A DNA stretch of 64,000 nt from Candidatus Latescibacterota bacterium (GTDB taxonomy: Bacteria; Latescibacterota; UBA2968). Numbering within the stretch: the first letter of the stretch is position 1; each line of letters starts with the position of its first letter. The notes below the pieces were generated by a model. That model ran no database searches, was not told where the DNA came from, and worked only from the letters and a program-made list of their open reading frames with translations. The stretch covers positions 124,001 through 188,000 of the forward strand of contig JAJEHL010000049.1 in NCBI GenBank assembly GCA_022823725.1, given 5' to 3'. The translations under genes and the position numbers were made by a program. Below, piece by piece: positions 1 through 8,273 of the stretch.

Positions 1-174
1 GTCGTCGCGCAGCGCGGCGCAAACGCCCACGGCAACGGCTTCTTCGCCGATGTAGAGGTGCGCGAGTCCGTGCATGAGGCCGCCGGTATAGACTTCCCAG
101 ATTTGTTCTTCAAAACGGCGGATGCGGAGCATGGCGCGATACATTTTGATCAGGATCTCAGAGGATAGGGACAT
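1..174 (-). CDS. 2-oxoacid (pyruvate/acetoin-type) dehydrogenase E1 alpha, N-terminal 58 codons
   Basis: Thiamine-diphosphate E1 alpha subunit that decarboxylates a 2-oxoacid and loads the acyl group onto E2 lipoate. The visible N-terminus has the family start: a helix with MYRAMLRIRRFEE, then GGLMHGLAHLYIGEEAVAVG. ATG at 174 follows an AGGAG box at about 178-184. The gene runs off the left edge, so the TPP motif is not visible. It lies 114 bp downstream of the E2 gene on the same strand, which fits an E2-E1alpha order with E1 beta perhaps beyond the edge. Substrate (pyruvate, acetoin or branched-chain) cannot be told from this piece. Confidence 0.85.
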   Translation of the reverse strand, partial: MSLSSEILIKMYRAMLRIRRFEEQIWEVYTGGLMHGLAHLYIGEEAVAVGVCAALRDD

Positions 175-201
175 AAAGGCTCCTTAGGTGAGACGTGAGA
201 C

Positions 202-240
202 GCAAGAGGTGAGAAGTTCCAATCTCCTTTCACCTCTTGC
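202..240. repeat. Perfect 11-bp inverted repeat between E2 and E1-alpha genes
   Basis: GCAAGAGGTGA at 202-212 pairs perfectly with TCACCTCTTGC at 230-240, leaving a 17-base loop. It sits in the 114-bp spacer between the E2 and E1-alpha genes and has no following T-run on either strand, so it is a weak terminator at best. It could be an mRNA stability stem or a dispersed intergenic palindrome. Confidence 0.5.
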
Positions 241-288
241 CTTTCATCTGCGAAAAACGCTCAAATTATTCGCGTTTTTTTCTGCGGA

Positions 289-1452
289 TCACAACCAGCT
301 TTCCAATTTGTCTGTGTCTTCTATGTTTTGTTTCAGTGCCTGTAAAAATTGAGCCGCAACCACGCCATCGACGAGGCGGTGGTCAGCGGAGAGTGTGACT
401 TCAGCGATTTGGCGAACGGCGATGGTCATGGGATCGCCGATGGGGACAACGCGAGCGATAGCTGCACCGACGGCTAAGATGGCGGCTTCGGGGGGATTGA
501 CAATGGCGGTGAAGGTGGTGACGCCGTACATCCCCAGGTTCGAGATGGTGAAGGTGGCACTGGCATCGCCGCGCATTTTGCCCTGTCTGGCTTCTTCGAC
601 GCGCTGGGTGCGTTCGTCGGCGAGATCGGTCAGAAATGCCCGATCGGCATTTGGGATGACCGGGACGACGAGGCCGTCGTCGGTGCCAACGGCAAGGCCG
701 ATATCGACTGTGTCGTGTACGATAACGGCAGTATCTCCGTCAAGGCTGGCGTTGAGTGCCGGGTACTGGGTGAGGGCATCGGCGGCGGCTTTGACAAAGA
801 GGTCGGTGACAGAGAGCTTGATGGCGTCGGTTTCAGCGAGGTTTTTGCGCCAGATTTCCGCGTCGGTCATGTCGATTTCAGTGGCAACGTAGAAGTGCGG
901 AATGGTGCTTTTGCTATAGGCCATGGTTTTGCCAATGGCCTGGCGCATGCGCGATAGTGTGGTGGAGGATGGGGCCGCAGATGCCGCGAGTTCGACATCG
1001 GCGAGTACAATGCGAGCACCTGGACCAGTGCCTGCGATGGCGGCGAGGTCAATATTGAGTTCGCGGGCGCGGCGACGGGCGGCAGGAGAGCGTTTGATGC
1101 GCTGGGCAGGTGCTTCCAATGCGGGTTCGCGCTCTGCGGCGTCCGCTATTTGGCGCGTTTCCTTTGTGGGGGTGCCGGTGCTGGCAGGTGCTATGTCTTC
1201 AATGGCTTCGTCGGCTTCGTCGGTGATGATGGCAATAACGGAGAGCACTGGCACTTCTTCGCCGTTTTGCGCGACGAGTTTGCGGACGTAGCCGCTTTCG
1301 GGCGATTCGTATTCAAAGAGGGCTTTGTCTGTTTCCAGGTCGAGAAGGATGTCGCCTTTGTCGATGTGGTCGCCTTCTTTGACGCGCCATTCAACGACGG
1401 TGCCGTTGTCTTGCTGAAGCCCGTATTTGGGCATGATGATATTTTTTGTCAT
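289..1452 (-). CDS. Dihydrolipoamide acyltransferase (E2) of a 2-oxoacid dehydrogenase complex
   Basis: E2 core enzyme of a pyruvate/acetoin-type dehydrogenase, 387 aa, cytoplasmic. Domains in order: one lipoyl domain (about 1-78) with the lipoylated Lys43 in LETDKA; an Ala/Pro/Glu-rich linker; a peripheral subunit-binding domain (about 118-155, RSPAARRRARE); and the chloramphenicol-acetyltransferase-like catalytic core ending in SADHRLVDG with His358 and Asp362. The start ATG overlaps the stop of the upstream sulfatase gene as ATGA, so translation is probably coupled. Length and a single lipoyl domain fit a compact bacterial E2. Substrate specificity is not decided by the sequence. Confidence 0.93.
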   Translation of the reverse strand: MTKNIIMPKYGLQQDNGTVVEWRVKEGDHIDKGDILLDLETDKALFEYESPESGYVRKLVAQNGEEVPVLSVIAIITDEADEAIEDIAPASTGTPTKETRQIADAAEREPALEAPAQRIKRSPAARRRARELNIDLAAIAGTGPGARIVLADVELAASAAPSSTTLSRMRQAIGKTMAYSKSTIPHFYVATEIDMTDAEIWRKNLAETDAIKLSVTDLFVKAAADALTQYPALNASLDGDTAVIVHDTVDIGLAVGTDDGLVVPVIPNADRAFLTDLADERTQRVEEARQGKMRGDASATFTISNLGMYGVTTFTAIVNPPEAAILAVGAAIARVVPIGDPMTIAVRQIAEVTLSADHRLVDGVVAAQFLQALKQNIEDTDKLESWL

Positions 1453-2891
1453 GAGCTATCTTTCCAAAATCCCGGTGGCAGGGCTTCGCTACCTCTCGCG
1501 CGTCCCTGTGCATCTTGTTGTACGAGAAAAGTCGTGAGTTTGTGGATGAGTTGGTCGCGTGTGTCTTGCAGGTTGGCATCAAACCAGAGGTTGTGCATTT
1601 CGTTGGGGTCCGTTTCCATGTCAAAGAGTTCGCCGGGGCAATCGTCGGGTCCGGGTTGTGGCGCGTGGTAGATGCTGAGTTTGTAGCGGTTTTCTCGCCA
1701 CATGGTGATGTGCAATTCCGGGTTGTGATAGCCTCCGCGCGTGGTGCTCGAGTTGCGGTGCATGCAGACGGCATAGCCGCGTTGTTGCAAGGCGTTGATG
1801 TCCAGGAGGTCGCACGCATCGGGCACGAGGTCGGGTTGTTCGCATCCGGCGATGGCGAGCGCGGTTGCAGCGATATCGTGGAGTTGGCAGGGCGCGTTGA
1901 TGATTTTGCCGCCGGATTCGCCGGGTACGCGGATGATCATGGGCACGCGGGTGCAGGCGTCGTACATGTACGCGCCTTTGACGGTGAGGCCGTGGTCGCC
2001 GAGCATGTCGCCGTGGTCGCTGGCAAAGATGACGATGGTGTTGTCCGCAAAGTTCGTGTCGTCGAGTGTTTGCAAGACGCGCCCAACCTGTTCGTCGATG
2101 AGGGTGATGGCTGCGTGGTAGCCGATGCGGCTTTCGCGCAGGGTGTCTGTTGATGGAAAAGATCGTCTGCTGCGTTCCCGCCAGTGTGCGATTGGGCGAT
2201 GATCGAAGGATTCATCAACGGCAAAGGGTTCGGGCAGGGCATCGATGTCGAGATAGTCGGCGTATTCTTTGGGATAATTTGTATAGGGGCTGTGGGGATC
2301 AAAGACGCTCATGCAACAGAAGAAGGGTTGATGCGTGCCCTGCATGCGGTGGAGATAGTCGATGGTGCGGTCGGCGGCCCAGGTGGTGAAGTGGCTCTCG
2401 GCGCGCACATGGCCGATGCTGTTGCCGTCGCGTTTCCAGCGTTGGAGAATGTCGGGGTGATATACCGCAAGCCAGCGGAAGTACGCGGTGTCGCAGCCCC
2501 GATACCCATTGGGGTCGGGTGCCCATTCATAGGTGTTGAAGCCGTCGAAGCGGTGGCGGTATTGCATTTCCCACATGTGACCGGCAACGTGGAGTTTGCC
2601 AAAGAGCGCGGTGTCGTATCCGGCTTCGCGCAGATGATGGGGAAAGAGGATTTCGTCCTGGGGTAAGACGTCGTGCAGGCGATAGACGCCGTGGCCGGGC
2701 AGGTGTTTGCCGGTCCAGAGGCTGGCGCGACTGGGCGTGCATATCGGGTTGTTGACATAGCACTGGTCGTAGCGCGTGCCTTCACTGGCGAGGCGGTCGA
2801 GGTTGGGGGTGTGTACGCCGCTTACACCGCAACAACCGAGTGAGTCCCAGCGCTGTTGATCGGTCAGGATGAGGAGGATATTGTAGGGCAT
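1449..2891 (-). CDS. Type I (formylglycine) sulfatase
   Basis: Arylsulfatase-family hydrolase, 480 aa. Metal-site motif LILTDQQRWD (Asp11, Gln12) opens the protein; the formylglycine signature CTPSRAS has Cys51 and Arg55; SDHGDMLGDHG supplies further metal ligands. I start at 2891 because the protein aligns from MPYNILL; a longer reading to 3185 only runs through the preceding isomerase gene in another frame and is low-complexity. It begins 4 bp after the isomerase stop and overlaps the E2 start by 4 bp, so it sits inside a tight operon. No signal peptide is seen, so it is probably cytoplasmic. Likely removes sulfate from a sugar or small ester; the substrate is unknown. Confidence 0.92.
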   Translation of the reverse strand: MPYNILLILTDQQRWDSLGCCGVSGVHTPNLDRLASEGTRYDQCYVNNPICTPSRASLWTGKHLPGHGVYRLHDVLPQDEILFPHHLREAGYDTALFGKLHVAGHMWEMQYRHRFDGFNTYEWAPDPNGYRGCDTAYFRWLAVYHPDILQRWKRDGNSIGHVRAESHFTTWAADRTIDYLHRMQGTHQPFFCCMSVFDPHSPYTNYPKEYADYLDIDALPEPFAVDESFDHRPIAHWRERSRRSFPSTDTLRESRIGYHAAITLIDEQVGRVLQTLDDTNFADNTIVIFASDHGDMLGDHGLTVKGAYMYDACTRVPMIIRVPGESGGKIINAPCQLHDIAATALAIAGCEQPDLVPDACDLLDINALQQRGYAVCMHRNSSTTRGGYHNPELHITMWRENRYKLSIYHAPQPGPDDCPGELFDMETDPNEMHNLWFDANLQDTRDQLIHKLTTFLVQQDAQGRARGSEALPPGFWKDSS

Positions 2892-2895
2892 GAGT

Positions 2896-3729
2896 CTATG
2901 TAACACCTGCTTCTGTGCGCGCGTTATCGAGCGCTTTGAAGCATTGTTCGGCGACGGGCCAGGGGTTGTAGTCGGGTTGTCTCCAGATTTGTGCGGTAAC
3001 TTCGACAGTGATTGGGACGGCGATGCCTGCGGCTGCGACGGCTTTGAAGAAGGCGACGAGGTCAAAGTCGCCTTCGCCGGGCAGGAGGTAGCGCACCTGT
3101 CCGGCGACGCGATGACCGTCTTTGATGTGGGTAGAGACGGTGTAGGGGGCGCACAGGTCAACGCTCGGCTGGAGGTCGAAGCCATCGACGTGAAAATGGC
3201 TCATGTCGAAATTGACTTTGACGTTATCGTGATTGGTTTGTCGCATGAGCCAATCGACTTTTTGGGGGGTGTCGAGGGGGTGGCCCGCATGAGGTTCGGT
3301 TGCGAGGATGACGTTGTGTTTGGCTGCGCGGTCGCCCAATTCTACGAGTTGATCGCAATAGGTGTGTTTGACTTCGTCCCATGTGCCGTGCAGTCCGCCG
3401 AGTGTACTGACGAGGATGCCGGGGGTATCTCCGAAGGCGAGGTCGCTGGCGAGGATACAGGCGTCGTCAAATTTTTCGAGGATGGCTGGGCGGTCATCGC
3501 CCTGTGTGCAGATGGGTATTAAGGCCATGGTGACCGGGGATTCAAAGCCGAGGTCCCGGATGGTTTTGGCGAGGGTTTCGCGGGAAGCGGTGTCGAGTTT
3601 GTGCGGGGCGGTGGGCCAGTCGTCGCCCGTGTTGATTTCGAGGGCTTCGTAACCTATGTTGCGCAGGCGCGGGAGCGCGTCGAAGATGTTTTCCGTTTGC
3701 ATTGCATAAGTGCCGTATCCAAGTTTCAC
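2896..3729 (-). CDS. Sugar phosphate isomerase/epimerase (AP_endonuc_2 TIM barrel)
   Basis: Xylose-isomerase-like TIM barrel, 277 aa. Visible family marks are IGYEALEI near the N-terminus, ATEPHAGHP, VNFDMSHFHVDG and a C-terminal VPITVEVTAQIW with the usual acidic metal ligands. I prefer a GTG start at 3729, preceded by AAGGAGG with a 5-base spacer, over an ATG at 3756 that would lie upstream of that box. It lies between the FGGY kinase and the sulfatase and probably interconverts a keto or aldo sugar in the same catabolic operon. Exact substrate unknown. Confidence 0.85.
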   Translation of the reverse strand: MKLGYGTYAMQTENIFDALPRLRNIGYEALEINTGDDWPTAPHKLDTASRETLAKTIRDLGFESPVTMALIPICTQGDDRPAILEKFDDACILASDLAFGDTPGILVSTLGGLHGTWDEVKHTYCDQLVELGDRAAKHNVILATEPHAGHPLDTPQKVDWLMRQTNHDNVKVNFDMSHFHVDGFDLQPSVDLCAPYTVSTHIKDGHRVAGQVRYLLPGEGDFDLVAFFKAVAAAGIAVPITVEVTAQIWRQPDYNPWPVAEQCFKALDNARTEAGVT

Positions 3730-3803
3730 AATTGCCTCCTTCAGTTGATAATTCACAACTCCATGCTAATGCGATATCGCGCGAAACACAACCGAATTTC
3801 TGA

Positions 3804-5390
3804 TTAGTCGATGTTGCGTCGGGCGACGTGCTGGTCGTACAGGGCCAACTGTTGCTCGTATTTCCAGGCGTGATAATCTGCGGTGTCTCGGTTGGGTTCG
3901 ATGACCTCGCCAGCGTGACACATCGCGTCCATGGCTTCCTGAATTGACGGGTATGCACCCGCGGCGACGGCACCGAGGATTGCTGATCCGAGCAATACGG
4001 CTTCGGGTTCTTTGGGTAAATGAATGGGGCGCTGTGTGGCGTCGGCGTGTTCGCGTATCCACAGTTCGTTTTTTGTGCCGCCTCCACACGCATTGATCTG
4101 TTCGATTGTGTAGCCCTGTTTTTCCATTTCGTCGATAATATTGCGCGTGCCATAAGCCACAGACTGGATGGTTGCGTGATAAATTTGTGCCAGCGTGTTG
4201 TAGGACATATCCAGGGTCAAACCATCCATCATTCCCCGTGCGTTGGGGTCGGCTTTGGGAGATCGATTGCCGTGGTGGTCGGGCAAAATATGCAGCCGCT
4301 CTGTCCAATCTGATCGCACGCCTTTTGCGGCAATGTGCGCGTTGAGTTCTGCGTACACGGTATTGATTTCTTTTCCCGTGAGCACATGCCAGTAGTGATC
4401 TTCTTCTTTGACCATGCCAAATCGCTCGATGGTGTGATCCAATAACGCGCCCGTGGCACTTTGTCCACCTTCGCTGAGCCATAAGCCAGGCAGCATCGCA
4501 CCGAAGTAAGGTCCCCATACGCCGGGGATAAAACGCGCGTCTTTTGATACGGCCATGTGGCACGACGAGGTGCCGCCGATCAATGCTAATATCGGTTCGC
4601 TGACGCCAACGCCAATACCCCCTGCATGTGCATCGATGATGCCGACACCCACGGCTGTTTGCGTTGTCAATCCCATCAAATCGGCGGCTTCTGTACTCAG
4701 TGTGCCCGCGTTTTCGCCCATGGGTGCGATATCTTCGGTCACTTTCCCGTCGTCGAATAAATCGCCCAGACCAATGGCGTCAAAGAAATTGTGATCCCAG
4801 CGCGATTCATGGCCCAGATAGGTCCATTTGCACACGTTGGTACACAGACTGCGGCGGTCGGTCCCCGTTGCTTTATAGACCATAAAATCCGCCAGATCAA
4901 AAAATTTGCCCGCTCTTTGCCATGTTTCGGGCAGGTTTTCTTTGATCCACAATAGTTTTGGCGGTTCTTGTTCGGGCGACATTGTGCCCCCGACATATTG
5001 CAATACATCATATCCGCCTGCATTGATGCGATTTACCTGATCTATTGCGCGGTGATCGCGCCACACGATGATGTTGCGTTCGGTTTCGCCCGTTTCAGAT
5101 ACGGTCAGGGGCTGTCCAGCAGCATTTAGGACGACGAGAGAACAGGTGGCGTCAAAACTCAGGCCGATTATGGCATCGGGCGAAAGGCCAGATTGGGCGA
5201 TGGCCTGGCGAACGACTTTCCCGGTTTCTGCCCAGATATTTTCCGAGGATTGTTCGTAAAAATCGGGTTTGGGATTAAATTCCAGGATGGGAGACGATGC
5301 CGTGCCCAACATCGTGCCGTACAGGTCAAATACGCCTGCCCGCACACTGCCTGTGCCCACATCGACTCCGATTACTGCTCGATTACTCAT
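3804..5390 (-). CDS. FGGY-family pentulose/ribulose kinase
   Basis: ATP-dependent kinase, 528 aa, of the FGGY pentulokinase (ribulokinase-like) group. N-terminal phosphate-binding motif GVDVGTGSVRAGVFD; DFYEQ and the SFDATCSLVVL segment typical of the pentulose branch; C-terminal domain with NACGGGTKNELWIREHAD and EAVLLGSAILGAVAAG for nucleotide binding. ATG at 5390 has a GAGG box 6 bases upstream; a GTG codon directly before it (5393) is less well spaced. Probably phosphorylates the ketose formed by the neighbouring isomerase. A terminator stem for the upstream gene lies just before it. Confidence 0.9.
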   Translation of the reverse strand: MSNRAVIGVDVGTGSVRAGVFDLYGTMLGTASSPILEFNPKPDFYEQSSENIWAETGKVVRQAIAQSGLSPDAIIGLSFDATCSLVVLNAAGQPLTVSETGETERNIIVWRDHRAIDQVNRINAGGYDVLQYVGGTMSPEQEPPKLLWIKENLPETWQRAGKFFDLADFMVYKATGTDRRSLCTNVCKWTYLGHESRWDHNFFDAIGLGDLFDDGKVTEDIAPMGENAGTLSTEAADLMGLTTQTAVGVGIIDAHAGGIGVGVSEPILALIGGTSSCHMAVSKDARFIPGVWGPYFGAMLPGLWLSEGGQSATGALLDHTIERFGMVKEEDHYWHVLTGKEINTVYAELNAHIAAKGVRSDWTERLHILPDHHGNRSPKADPNARGMMDGLTLDMSYNTLAQIYHATIQSVAYGTRNIIDEMEKQGYTIEQINACGGGTKNELWIREHADATQRPIHLPKEPEAVLLGSAILGAVAAGAYPSIQEAMDAMCHAGEVIEPNRDTADYHAWKYEQQLALYDQHVARRNID

Positions 5391-5410
5391 CACTTACCTC
5401 AGTTGTCAGA

Positions 5411-5436
5411 AAGAAAAGCCCCGGAGGACCGGGGCT
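5411..5436 (-). terminator. Intrinsic terminator after the beta-propeller gene
   Basis: On the minus strand AGCCCCGG-TCCT-CCGGGGCT (5417-5436) forms an 8-bp GC-rich stem with a 4-base loop, followed by TTTTCTTTCT. It lies downstream of the propeller gene ending at 5471 and upstream of the kinase start, so the kinase operon probably has its own promoter or depends on read-through. Confidence 0.75.
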
Positions 5437-5470
5437 AATTGGAAGATGACAGAAGCGTTCCACATACATC

Positions 5471-6175
5471 TCACCAGGAAATTTTGGCAACCCACCCGGA
5501 TGTGGCGTCGCAATACAAGAATCCGCCGTTGCAGATGGAGAGTCCGTGTGGTTCGGGATGGGGTTCGGGCACTTCTATGCGGTCGAGTTCTGCATTGGTC
5601 GCCAGGTCCAGGTTTACAATTACCCGATGACCTGTATGAACGACCCAGATTGAATCTTCTTCCATTCGCACGACGCCGTGTGCGCGAGGCAAAGGCAGTT
5701 TTAATGTGCGGATGACGGACCAATCACTAATACGCATCTGCGTAATGGTCTGTTCTTTTAATGTGGTCAGCCACAATGTGCCCGGTTCAATTGCATCGTA
5801 TTCTATGCCGTGTGTGCCGCCGCCCGTGGGTAGTGCCCAGCGTCCCTGTGTTTCTCCGTTACAGGGATCTACGCGCAGAACTTCACCCTGAGGTGCATCG
5901 GTCTCGCGCGGCAGCCGCCAGCGAAGCCCCGGTCCATTGGCGGCCAACCACAGTGAGCCATCGCCCGCGGCCATGCCACTGGTGTTTGAGGATTCCGATG
6001 GGATGTCCCTCAACAGGCGGCGGTTGCCGTAATAATCGTCTGCATCCTCTGTCATGCTCATTAACGCCACCCGGTCCGTCACCTGATCTACAATCCACAA
6101 ACCATCGTCTGTGATTTGCAAACCGTTTGGCACGCCATAAGGTGCTCGAAATTGGTTTTCTATTTTGACTTTCAT
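5471..6175 (-). CDS. Beta-propeller (SMP-30/YncE-like) protein
   Basis: 234 aa, built of short blade-like repeats with GLWIVDQ, GSLWLAANGPG, GTLWLTT and DSIWVVHTGHR, each followed by a turn, as in SMP-30/vitamin B12-lyase-like or YncE propellers. No signal peptide, so probably cytoplasmic. Start ATG at 6175 follows AGGAGG with 4 bases. At this size it may have only five to six short blades. It might be a sugar lactonase-like enzyme or a binding domain; no catalytic metal site is clear. Neighbours are an M55 peptidase upstream and the kinase downstream. Confidence 0.7.
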   Translation of the reverse strand: MKVKIENQFRAPYGVPNGLQITDDGLWIVDQVTDRVALMSMTEDADDYYGNRRLLRDIPSESSNTSGMAAGDGSLWLAANGPGLRWRLPRETDAPQGEVLRVDPCNGETQGRWALPTGGGTHGIEYDAIEPGTLWLTTLKEQTITQMRISDWSVIRTLKLPLPRAHGVVRMEEDSIWVVHTGHRVIVNLDLATNAELDRIEVPEPHPEPHGLSICNGGFLYCDATSGWVAKISW

Positions 6176-6199
6176 GAAGCCTCCTATAATGCGAAGAAA

Positions 6200-7033
6200 T
6201 TACGTGGGAACAGGAAAATCGGGCTTGCCATAAACATAGTGATGGAATACCTGCCAGAAGGATTCGCCTTCACACCGAACTGTAAAGTCATCCACGCGCT
6301 CACACCCTTCTCGTATTGAGGAAGGTCCGGGTTCAGGGCGCGTAACTTCCATGGTCACAGGGGGGGTGGCGACGAGTGGTTCGGTATTTTCAACGATTTC
6401 CATGGCTTCATAAACACGCGTCTTGATGAGGGCGCGGGCATCTACTGGCGCCAGATGGAGCGCACATAATTCACCGAGGCCTTCTTTTACAGGTGCTGTG
6501 ACAATGTTGTTGACCCAGTGTTCGGATTCAGTACATGCGTGCAAATCGCCCGATGTGAAGACCCAGGGGATGCCCAGATCGCCACACAAATAAGCCGCCA
6601 TTTCCATCTCGCCGACTTCGGCACCGTTGACGCGATAGACCACATTGCGGCTCATGGAATGTGCGAGACATCCGTTGGGCGTGTTGGTCATTGCATGCAT
6701 GCCTACTTGAATCAATGCGTCAAATCTGGGGGATAATCCCGGCAACCAGCAGGGGCGATTGACGCCCTGTACGAGTTTTACGCCTGAGATCAATTCTTCT
6801 GACAATATCGTGCGTCCCGCTCCATGTGCGTCGTTGATGATGATTTCTTCTATACCTGCTGCAAATAATCCTTCGGCTGCGGCGTTGACTTCGCCTGTCA
6901 ACAATCGCTGCATCTCTGCTCGGTCGTACACGCCTTTTGCGGTTGTCGCATCTTCTCTGTGTCTCGGATCCCAGTCATCTACTCCGGCTGAGCCTTCCAA
7001 ATCGGTCATCATGTAAACGGATTTTACGGGCAT
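6200..7033 (-). CDS. M55 family D-aminopeptidase (DppA-like)
   Basis: Zinc aminopeptidase of family M55, 277 aa; the characterised member, DppA of Bacillus, releases D-alanine from D-Ala peptides. The metal ligands are in place: MTDLEG gives Asp11 and Glu13, NDAHG gives His70, QVGMHA gives His113 and NGAEVGEME gives Glu142. Start ATG at 7033 has AAAGGAG upstream. Cytoplasmic, no signal peptide. The gene sits in the catabolic block between two propeller genes. A second M55 gene occurs at 50734-51516. In uncultured phyla this family is much expanded and its substrates are mostly unknown. Confidence 0.92.
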   Translation of the reverse strand: MPVKSVYMMTDLEGSAGVDDWDPRHREDATTAKGVYDRAEMQRLLTGEVNAAAEGLFAAGIEEIIINDAHGAGRTILSEELISGVKLVQGVNRPCWLPGLSPRFDALIQVGMHAMTNTPNGCLAHSMSRNVVYRVNGAEVGEMEMAAYLCGDLGIPWVFTSGDLHACTESEHWVNNIVTAPVKEGLGELCALHLAPVDARALIKTRVYEAMEIVENTEPLVATPPVTMEVTRPEPGPSSIREGCERVDDFTVRCEGESFWQVFHHYVYGKPDFPVPT

Positions 7034-7044
7034 GAGGTTCTCCT

Positions 7045-8178
7045 TTAGACGTCACACACACACAATTGGCAAATTTGGGATGCATCGCTGGCGTATAAAA
7101 TCTGCGAGCTATCTTGCCGCCATACCGGGTGCAGATGGGTTCCTGCATGAGAGTGGTCAAAGACCGGGAGTTCTAATAGTGTTTCAGCGGTATCAGTTTC
7201 GACATCTACCAGCAGGAATTTGGCTTCTTTTGCTGTGTTGTTCACCACATCTATCACAATGTATTTGCCGTCTGGGGAAAAGGAGGGGTGTCCCGATCCC
7301 TTTGCGCAGGTTGCAGCCAGACGCTCTTCACCGGTTTCCACATCGGTCAGTACCAGTTTATTGCCTGACGAGCCTTCAAACGGACTGTTGGTCAATATTT
7401 CTCGACCATTGGGATGCCACAGGGGGTGATTGCCAAATTCGCCTATGCGCTTGAGATTGGAGCCGTCGGCATTGATGACGTACACATCTTTCACTCTGGG
7501 GAGTTCTCCGTATTTCCGATCAAAATGGATTTCGTTGGTGAATACGAACATCATCCGAGAGCCATCGGGGGACCATTTGGTGTGCTTGACGAACATGTGC
7601 CAGTCGGCAATTTCGTCTCGGCGGGGGTGCAGTTCCAGGCAATCGGAAAGGGTTGCGAGTTGTCTGGATTTACCCGTTTCTAAATCCTGTGCAAATACGC
7701 CGTGTACATCTTTCATTTTTGGTACATCGTCTTCGGCGTAATCGCCATGCATGGTGTGATAGGCATGCAGGTGTCCAGCAGGTGAAATCATCCGCAAGTC
7801 CCCCGGGTGCGTGCCCGACATACCGGTGTCTGGATCGACCCATCCGATCAAACGGGTTTCGCGGTCCCGATCCTTAAAATAGATCCGCGATCCATCCGAC
7901 GCCCATTGCGCCAGCGCGCCGCCATTGGAGGACATCGCATGGGATTCGGCCACTTTGTGTAAGTTGCCCCCATCGGCATCCATGACGCAAATATCACCTG
8001 TTTTTGAATCCGGGTCATCCATGCGGCTAAATGCAATGCGCCCATCCACAGGAGACCACGGGGGGAGATCGTAATACCCATGCACCGACCGCCGCACATC
8101 CGTCGTCAGTTGTAATACGCGCCTTCCCGTCGGATTGATTAGCTCTATAGATTCGGATGTTAGTGTATCAATTGCCAT
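7045..8178 (-). CDS. PD40/TolB-type beta-propeller, oligogalacturonate-lyase-like
   Basis: 377 aa with repeated PD40 blades: PPWSPVDGRIAFSR, GDICVMDADGGNL, AQWASDGSRIYF, TKWSPDGSRMMFVF, HPSFSPDGKYIVID and HPVWRQDSSQILY. Conserved His residues in HAYHTMHGDY, HTKWS and HSHAGTHLHPVW recall the metal site of oligogalacturonate lyase, but this is a weak analogy. ATG at 8178 is preferred (GGAG 9 bases upstream) over one at 8193. No signal peptide. It is 11 bp upstream of the M55 gene. Function could be sugar-acid cleavage or protein binding. Confidence 0.7.
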   Translation of the reverse strand: MAIDTLTSESIELINPTGRRVLQLTTDVRRSVHGYYDLPPWSPVDGRIAFSRMDDPDSKTGDICVMDADGGNLHKVAESHAMSSNGGALAQWASDGSRIYFKDRDRETRLIGWVDPDTGMSGTHPGDLRMISPAGHLHAYHTMHGDYAEDDVPKMKDVHGVFAQDLETGKSRQLATLSDCLELHPRRDEIADWHMFVKHTKWSPDGSRMMFVFTNEIHFDRKYGELPRVKDVYVINADGSNLKRIGEFGNHPLWHPNGREILTNSPFEGSSGNKLVLTDVETGEERLAATCAKGSGHPSFSPDGKYIVIDVVNNTAKEAKFLLVDVETDTAETLLELPVFDHSHAGTHLHPVWRQDSSQILYASDASQICQLCVCDV

Positions 8179-8193
8179 GTTACATTTCTCCAA

Positions 8194-8221
8194 TACGGGC
8201 GACCACAGGGGGTCGCCCGTA
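8194..8221. repeat. 11-bp stem palindrome in the leader of the PD40 gene
   Basis: TACGGGCGACC and GGTCGCCCGTA form a perfect 11-bp stem with a 6-base loop (acaggg). The core GGGCGACC...GGTCGCCC resembles short dispersed intergenic palindromes of many environmental bacteria. It lies directly 5' of the ribosome binding site of the PD40 gene and could also act as an mRNA structure. Confidence 0.5.
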
Positions 8222-8237
8222 CATTTACAAACACTGG

Positions 8238-8262
8238 ATTGCGGCTTAAAGCCTGCCGCAAT
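8238..8262. repeat. 8-bp inverted repeat after the sulfatase-like gene
   Basis: ATTGCGGC and GCCGCAAT enclose a 9-base loop, 12 bp from the stop of the sulfatase-like gene. There is no T-run on the minus strand, so it is not a classic terminator. Together with the neighbouring palindrome it makes a double-hairpin spacer. Confidence 0.4.
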
Positions 8263-8273
8263 GACGTTGGTTT

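Noticed and set aside
2892-3185. N-terminal extension of the sulfatase to 578 aa
   Set aside because: It runs through the isomerase gene in another frame, is Ser/Pro/Thr-rich low complexity and the sulfatase fold starts at MPYNILL (2891).
3766-4563. 265-aa minus-strand frame, Arg/His-rich
   Set aside because: Alternative frame within the FGGY kinase gene; no signature.
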